Assembly (NCBI RefSeq): GCF_001648895.1
Contig: NZ_LXUF01000001.1
Span: forward strand, 806,001-870,000
DNA length: 64,000 bases
Direction: 5' to 3'
DNA from: Methylovorus sp. MM2
Lineage (GTDB): Bacteria > Pseudomonadota > Gammaproteobacteria > Burkholderiales > Methylophilaceae
Each line of letters opens with the position of its first letter. Position 1 is the stretch's first letter. Position numbers and translations under genes: made by a program. Under the pieces are notes generated by a model that saw only the letters and a program-made list of their open reading frames with translations, did not search any database and was not told where the DNA came from. Positions 59,841-64,000 of the stretch are shown piece after piece.

Positions 59841-60620
59841 ATGATCCCCACCCTAGTTTTTGATATCGAAACTGTTCCTGATACCGAGGGTATCAAGGGT
59901 TTGCTCGACTTGCCTCATGAAACTGCGGCGGATGATATCGCTAACATTGCCTTTCATCAGCGCCGTCAGAAGAATGGCACTGACTTTCTGCCGCTGCATC
60001 AGCACCGCGTAGTAGCGATCTCATGCGCGCTGCGTGAGGGCGACAGTTTCAAGGTATGGACTTTAGGCGCACCGGATGAACCTGAAGGCCAGATCATTCA
60101 ACGCTTTTATGATGGCATCGAGAAATACACGCCCAATGTGGTCTCATGGAACGGTGGCGGATTTGATCTGCCCGTTTTGCATTATCGCGGGCTGATCCAC
60201 GGTGTACAGGCACCACGGTATTGGGATATGGGCGATGATGACCGTGAGTTTAAATGGAACAACTATATCAGCCGTTACCATATGCGCCATCTTGATTTGA
60301 TGGATGTCATGGCGATGTTCAATGCACGTGCCAATGCCCCGCTGGATGATATTGCGCAGTTATGCGGATTCCCCGGCAAGCTCGGCATGGATGGCAGTAA
60401 GGTGTGGGATGCATTTAAGAATGGCGAGATCGAGGCGATACGTAACTATTGCGAGACAGATGTTGCTAATACCTATCTGGTATTTCTGCGTTTTCAGCTT
60501 ATGCGCGGTCAGTTGAATCGGGAATCTTACGCCAGTGAAATCGCGCTGGTGCGTGACACACTGGCTTCTTATGGTGCCGTACACTGGCAGGAGTTTCTAG
60601 CTGCATGGCCCCCTAGTTAG
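59841..60620 (+). CDS. PolB-like 3'-5' exonuclease
   Basis: A 259-residue DEDD-type nuclease of the DNA_pol_B_exo2 family. Exo I is FDIETVPD (Asp8, Glu10), exo II is SWNGGGFDLPVL and exo III is YCETDVANTYLV. It is a stand-alone nuclease, not a polymerase. Its role in repair or RNA turnover is not known. It starts 37 bases after cysM and is followed by a terminator. Confidence 0.92.
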   Translation: MIPTLVFDIETVPDTEGIKGLLDLPHETAADDIANIAFHQRRQKNGTDFLPLHQHRVVAISCALREGDSFKVWTLGAPDEPEGQIIQRFYDGIEKYTPNVVSWNGGGFDLPVLHYRGLIHGVQAPRYWDMGDDDREFKWNNYISRYHMRHLDLMDVMAMFNARANAPLDDIAQLCGFPGKLGMDGSKVWDAFKNGEIEAIRNYCETDVANTYLVFLRFQLMRGQLNRESYASEIALVRDTLASYGAVHWQEFLAAWPPS

Positions 60621-60653
60621 GCATCATCTTTTTCTGTTATTGGTTCGACCTTT

Positions 60654-60692
60654 AAAAACCGCTGGCTGATTTAATCTCCCAGCGGTTTTTTT
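60654..60692 (+). terminator. Rho-independent terminator after the exonuclease gene
   Basis: Stem aaaaaccgctgg (60654-60665) with ccagcggttttt (60679-60690), a 13-base loop and a T run. Confidence 0.93.
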
Positions 60693-60716
60693 ACGCTTGA
60701 AACCGGTATATTGTTA

Positions 60717-60753
60717 TGCACGTTTTTCAGGCGTGGTGCGATGGATTGGTGCA
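60717..60753 (+). promoter_or_regulatory. Candidate NtrC enhancer half-sites
   Basis: TGCAC (60717-60721), GGTGC (60735-60739) and GGTGCA (60748-60753) match half-sites of the NtrC consensus TGCACC...GGTGCA. They lie about 75-110 bases before the sigma-54 promoter, the usual enhancer distance. The spacing between opposed halves (13 bases) is wider than in the standard 17-bp site, so the exact protein is uncertain. Confidence 0.45.
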
Positions 60754-60827
60754 AATTTTCGTTTTATATATTTCTCTGTTTTGCTCGATGATCAATCAAC
60801 TCCATGAATATTAGATATAAATATTAG

Positions 60828-60843
60828 TGGCATACCACTTGCT
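60828..60843 (+). promoter_or_regulatory. Sigma-54 (RpoN) promoter of the ABC transporter operon
   Basis: TGGCATACCACTTGCT: GG and GC of the -24/-12 elements are in the exact register of the consensus TGGCAC-5-TTGC(A/T), with one mismatch. It lies about 50 bases before the first gene. Together with the upstream half-sites it indicates activator-dependent transcription, most likely nitrogen control. Confidence 0.8.
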
Positions 60844-60892
60844 TTAGTATTACTGAATTTAATTTTAGTAATACTATGACAAAGGAGCCATC

Positions 60893-61885
60893 GTGACATC
60901 ACTATCTAGTTCTGGACGTTTCAAGCAGTTTTCGGCAGCGGCAGCTATGGTCGCTACACTATTTATTTCCAGCGTTGCACAAGCCGCGCCACTCAAGATC
61001 GGCTATAGCGATTGGCCGGGCTGGGTGGCTTGGCAGGTTGCGATTGAAAAAGGCTGGTTCAAAGAGGCTGGGGTCGATGTCAAGTTCGATTGGTTCGATT
61101 ATTCGGCTTCGATGGACGCATTCGCCGCAGGCAAGATCGATGCGGTCACCGTGACTAATGGTGATGCGCTGGTGACAGCCGCTGGTGGTGCAAAAAACGT
61201 GATGATCATCGTTACCGATTATTCTAATGGTAACGACATGATTGTCGGCAAGCCGGGAATCAAGACGCTGAAAGACCTTAAAGGCAAGAAGATCGGTCTG
61301 GAGTTGGGTCTGGTTGAGCATCTGTTGCTACTGAATGGTCTGGAAAAAGTCGGCTTGAAAGAGACCGATGTGACCATTGTGAATACCCCCACTAATAACA
61401 CGCCACAGGCATTAGCTTCTGGCGATCTGGCAGCGATCGGCGCTTGGCAACCGAACTCCGGTGAAGCGATGAAGCGCGTACCTGGTGCAAAGCCGATTTA
61501 CACCTCCGCTGATGAGCCTGGCCTGATCTACGATGTATTGACTGTGAGTCCAAGCAGTCTTTCCAGCCGCAGAGCAGATTGGGAGAAGGTCGTGAAGGTT
61601 TGGGGCAAAGTAGTGACCTACATCAACGACCCAAAGACCCAGCCAGATGCTGTGAAGATCATGTCCGCGCGTGTTGGCCTCAAACCTGAGGCTTACTTGC
61701 CATTCCTCAAAGGTACCAGATTGTTGACCCTTGATGAAGGCAAAGCCGTCATGGTGAAGGCTGATGGTTTCAAATCACTTTATGGCTCTTCAAAGATCGT
61801 GGATGACTTCAACGTCAAATCCGGCATTTACAAGAAGCCGCAAGATTTGAACCGTGCCATTGACCCTACCCTAGTTAATAAATAA
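60893..61885 (+). CDS. NitT/TauT-type ABC transporter substrate-binding protein
   Basis: A 330-residue periplasmic binding protein starting with GTG after AAGGAG. The signal peptide ends near VAQA (about residue 31). The mature N terminus [20 protein letters not shown], followed by [18 protein letters not shown] and [18 protein letters not shown], is the NMT1/SsuA/TauA/NrtA-like fold. The ligand cannot be read from sequence; candidates are nitrogen compounds, sulfonates or pyrimidines. First gene of an operon with permease, ATPase and an amidohydrolase. Confidence 0.9.
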   Translation: MTSLSSSGRFKQFSAAAAMVATLFISSVAQAAPLKIGYSDWPGWVAWQVAIEKGWFKEAGVDVKFDWFDYSASMDAFAAGKIDAVTVTNGDALVTAAGGAKNVMIIVTDYSNGNDMIVGKPGIKTLKDLKGKKIGLELGLVEHLLLLNGLEKVGLKETDVTIVNTPTNNTPQALASGDLAAIGAWQPNSGEAMKRVPGAKPIYTSADEPGLIYDVLTVSPSSLSSRRADWEKVVKVWGKVVTYINDPKTQPDAVKIMSARVGLKPEAYLPFLKGTRLLTLDEGKAVMVKADGFKSLYGSSKIVDDFNVKSGIYKKPQDLNRAIDPTLVNK

Positions 61886-61923
61886 GCAACCAATCAATAA
61901 GCTACGAAGTCTGGAGAGGTTGA

Positions 61924-62889
61924 ATGGGATTATCCAACTGGTTCGTCGTCAGGCAGGAGCTTAGTTCGCGCAGGAAAAAAGGCTTAGCGGTTGCTTCTTT
62001 TCTGCTGCCTATCCTCCTGTGGTGTCTGGTGAGTTATGTGCCTTTTATCTGGCACCCGATGATGAAAGTCAGTGAGCCTGGTGATGTAGATTATTTTCAG
62101 GTGGATATGCTGGTGGATAAGGTGACTTACCGTCAGGAGCTAGAGAATATGCAAGAGGCTGGCAAAGCTTTACCCACGGCCAGCCCTGCTAATCCTATTT
62201 ATCTACCAGCACCGCATGCTGTAGTGGAAGCTTTTTATACTGCGTTTACTACACCGCCTGCCCAGCGTGATGGCCTCTGGTTGCACCAGAGTTTGTGGCA
62301 GAGCATACAGGTGATCTTCTGGGGATTTTTGATCTCATCGCTGATTGGTGTTCCCTTGGGAGTGCTGGCTGGTACTTATACAGTCGTTTCAAGATTGTTC
62401 GAGCCGTTTATCGAGTTTTTTAGATACTTGCCGGCACCAGCTTTCGGCGCGCTGGCGGTGGCTGTGCTGGGGATTTATGACGGCCCCAAGATCGCCATTA
62501 TCGTGATTGGCACGTTGTTTCAGCAAATACTGGTCATCGCCAACACTACGCGCAAACTGGACTACTCGCTGCTGGAAGCCGCCATGACTTTAGGCACCAG
62601 CAAGATCAAGCTGTTGCGCTATGTGGTCATTCCTGGGGTATTACCTGACCTCTATCGCGATCAGCGCATCTTGCTCGGCTGGGCGTGGACTTATCTGATC
62701 GTAGCTGAGCTGATAGGCACATCATCAGGCATCACATGGTTCATCACGCAGCAAGCGCGGTATGAGCATTTCGATAATGTATATGCCGCTATTCTCATGA
62801 TCGGCATCATCGGACTAAGTTGTGACTTGTTGCTCGCTTGGCTAGGTAAGCGTTTGTTCCCCTGGAACAAATCAGCGAACAAGGAATAA
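61924..62889 (+). CDS. ABC transporter permease (NitT/TauT type)
   Basis: A 321-residue inner-membrane permease. A first helix (about 22-42) is followed by an unusually long periplasmic stretch of about 75 residues before the BPD_transp core. The EAA loop ([22 protein letters not shown]) contacts the ATPase. Shine-Dalgarno GGAGAGG. Lies 38 bases after the binding protein gene and 10 before the ATPase gene. Confidence 0.92.
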   Translation: MGLSNWFVVRQELSSRRKKGLAVASFLLPILLWCLVSYVPFIWHPMMKVSEPGDVDYFQVDMLVDKVTYRQELENMQEAGKALPTASPANPIYLPAPHAVVEAFYTAFTTPPAQRDGLWLHQSLWQSIQVIFWGFLISSLIGVPLGVLAGTYTVVSRLFEPFIEFFRYLPAPAFGALAVAVLGIYDGPKIAIIVIGTLFQQILVIANTTRKLDYSLLEAAMTLGTSKIKLLRYVVIPGVLPDLYRDQRILLGWAWTYLIVAELIGTSSGITWFITQQARYEHFDNVYAAILMIGIIGLSCDLLLAWLGKRLFPWNKSANKE

Positions 62890-62899
62890 GGAGTACATC

Positions 62900-63811
62900 A
62901 TGGAAAACGATATGGACTACCTGAAGCAGTCAGATGCGGTGAAAGCTCGCTTTGACAAGATCAAACAGCGTGAAGTGATTCTCGAAGTGAAGGGGCTGGA
63001 TAAGGTTTACAAAACTGCAAAAGGTCATACGACTGCGTTGAAAAATATCAATTTCAAGGTACATAGGCGTGAGTTTGTCTGCGTGATTGGCCCTTCCGGT
63101 TGCGGAAAATCATCGCTGATTCGTATTCTAGCTGGGCTTGAAAGTTATAGCGGTGGCGAAGCCTTACTTGATAACGAACCGATTGATGGACCATGCCGTC
63201 AGCGTGGGATGGTGTTTCAGGGATATACCTTATTCCCTTGGCTGACCGTACGAAAAAACGTGATGTTTGGTCTGGAAATGAATGGTGCGACCAATGAGGA
63301 GGCTGGTCGCGAGGTCGATCTGTGGCTGGAACTGGTTGGACTGGAGAAATTCACTCAAGCTTATCCGCATGAACTTTCCGGTGGTATGAAGCAGCGTGTG
63401 GCGATCGCTCGCGCACTGGTCAACCAGCCACGTATCTTGCTGATGGATGAACCCTTTGGCGCGCTGGATGCACAGACGCGCGCCAAGATGCAATCTCACT
63501 TGCTTGAGATATGGCGCAACATCGATATCACCATCCTCTTTATCACGCATGATTTGGATGAAGCTATTTATCTGGCTGACCGCATTCTGGTGCTGAAAGC
63601 CCACCCCGGTGAGGTGCAAGAAATCATCGAAGTCTCGGTGCCCCGTCCGCGTAACCCAGAGCAGTTCAACTCACCGGAGTTTTTGGCGACCAAGGCGCGT
63701 TTGGAAGCATTGATACACCCTGCGGAAAAAACCGAACATAAAGATGAGCCGGATGTGCATATTCCAAGTCGCATGATCCGCTTCGTCAATGTTGAAGATA
63801 ATGTGGAGTAG
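62900..63811 (+). CDS. ABC transporter ATP-binding protein (NitT/TauT type)
   Basis: A 303-residue ATPase. Walker [10 protein letters not shown], signature [15 protein letters not shown], Walker [13 protein letters not shown] and the switch His in [11 protein letters not shown] are intact. It has an extra C-terminal region of about 50 residues beyond the core, ending [16 protein letters not shown]. Strong Shine-Dalgarno AAGGAG. Completes a one-binding-protein, one-permease, one-ATPase importer. Confidence 0.93.
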   Translation: MENDMDYLKQSDAVKARFDKIKQREVILEVKGLDKVYKTAKGHTTALKNINFKVHRREFVCVIGPSGCGKSSLIRILAGLESYSGGEALLDNEPIDGPCRQRGMVFQGYTLFPWLTVRKNVMFGLEMNGATNEEAGREVDLWLELVGLEKFTQAYPHELSGGMKQRVAIARALVNQPRILLMDEPFGALDAQTRAKMQSHLLEIWRNIDITILFITHDLDEAIYLADRILVLKAHPGEVQEIIEVSVPRPRNPEQFNSPEFLATKARLEALIHPAEKTEHKDEPDVHIPSRMIRFVNVEDNVE

Positions 63812-63814
63812 GGC

Positions 63815-64000
63815 ATGACCATTAGCAATACACAGTGGGCACAAGCAACTTGGGATGAGATTCCGCCTCTGCTGACACAGGCTAACCAGTCAGCGATCTT
63901 GCCGATTGGGGCTACTGAGCAGCATGGCCCGCATATGGGGTGCGGCATGGATTACGTGCTGGCGGATATTTTGTGCCGAGCCGTTTCGGCAAGGACATTG
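63815..64000 (+). CDS. Creatininase-family amidohydrolase, N-terminal part (cut by the window end)
   Basis: The first 62 codons are present. The metal-binding start LPIGATEQHGPHMGCGMD gives Glu35, His37 and Asp46, the ligand set of creatininase. The family opens cyclic or linear amides (creatinine, formamidopyrimidines, mycofactocin precursor peptide). It starts three bases after the ATPase gene, so it is cotranscribed with the importer and probably acts on the imported compound. The rest is outside the window. Confidence 0.85.
   Translation, partial: MTISNTQWAQATWDEIPPLLTQANQSAILPIGATEQHGPHMGCGMDYVLADILCRAVSARTL

Noticed and set aside
60693-60892. A guanidine (ykkC-type) riboswitch upstream of the ABC transporter
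   Set aside because: Considered because such transporters are often under guanidine control, but none of the conserved ykkC sequence blocks could be found; the region instead shows a sigma-54 promoter.

Overview
The window is a gene-dense stretch of bacterial chromosome, almost all coding, with a balanced base composition. The gene order and protein types point to a betaproteobacterium, most likely a methylotroph of the Methylophilaceae (Nitrosomonadales). That placement is an inference from the block mucD-lepA-lepB-DUF4845-rnc-era-recO-pdxJ-acpS, the neighbourhoods yciB-yciI-bolA-ppiC and PHP-yciO-M50-scpA-scpB-rluB, and the general character of the proteins; no marker gene in the window proves it. 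There is no rRNA, tRNA, CRISPR array, insertion sequence or phage gene.

Layout. 1-7655: end of a DegP-type protease, then the translation/processing block lepA to acpS and an exported two-domain adhesin-E-like protein. 7621-10686: tcdA, a small unknown gene and htpG, which has a near-consensus RpoH heat-shock promoter. 10687-14287: a stand-alone, cysteine-free S4 paralogue with a structured leader, then an iron-regulated locus (promoter overlapped by a Fur box, a small Cys-rich protein, tonB, exbB, exbD). 14500-22960: glgP, a DUF4197 protein, a membrane diguanylate cyclase and purL. 23000-28762: an exported ankyrin protein followed by six tightly packed co-directional genes: cytochrome c plus flavoprotein of sulfide dehydrogenase (FccAB), a PQQ-dependent-dehydrogenase-like propeller, an unknown exported protein, an SMP-30-like propeller and a DUF455 ferritin-like protein. 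28764-36227: ppiA, serB, sucCD, a second exported ankyrin protein, nadE, glnB, DUF486 and a VOC protein. 36257-43405: a cytochrome c-FTR1 iron permease, an M61 peptidase, a class V aminotransferase, ppiC, bolA, yciI and yciB. 43564-48553: rnm, yciO-like, an M50 protease, an SMR transporter, scpA, scpB, rluB. 48634-58346: a lipoprotein, prmB, dapE, an ArsC/Spx-like protein, dapD, an M48 lipoprotein, kup, an esterase and xseA. 58402-64000: dsbB, cysM, a PolB-like exonuclease, then a NitT/TauT-type ABC transporter and the start of a creatininase-family amidohydrolase, all behind a sigma-54 promoter with upstream NtrC-like half-sites.

How the parts connect. Most genes are housekeeping. Three accessory modules stand out: the Fur-controlled TonB energiser with its small Cys-rich protein (iron uptake, complemented by the FTR1-cytochrome permease); the periplasmic redox cluster around FccAB, which could oxidise sulfide to sulfur and pass electrons to cytochrome c, with two propeller proteins of unknown substrate; and the sigma-54-driven transporter-amidohydrolase operon, which looks like a nitrogen-scavenging system.
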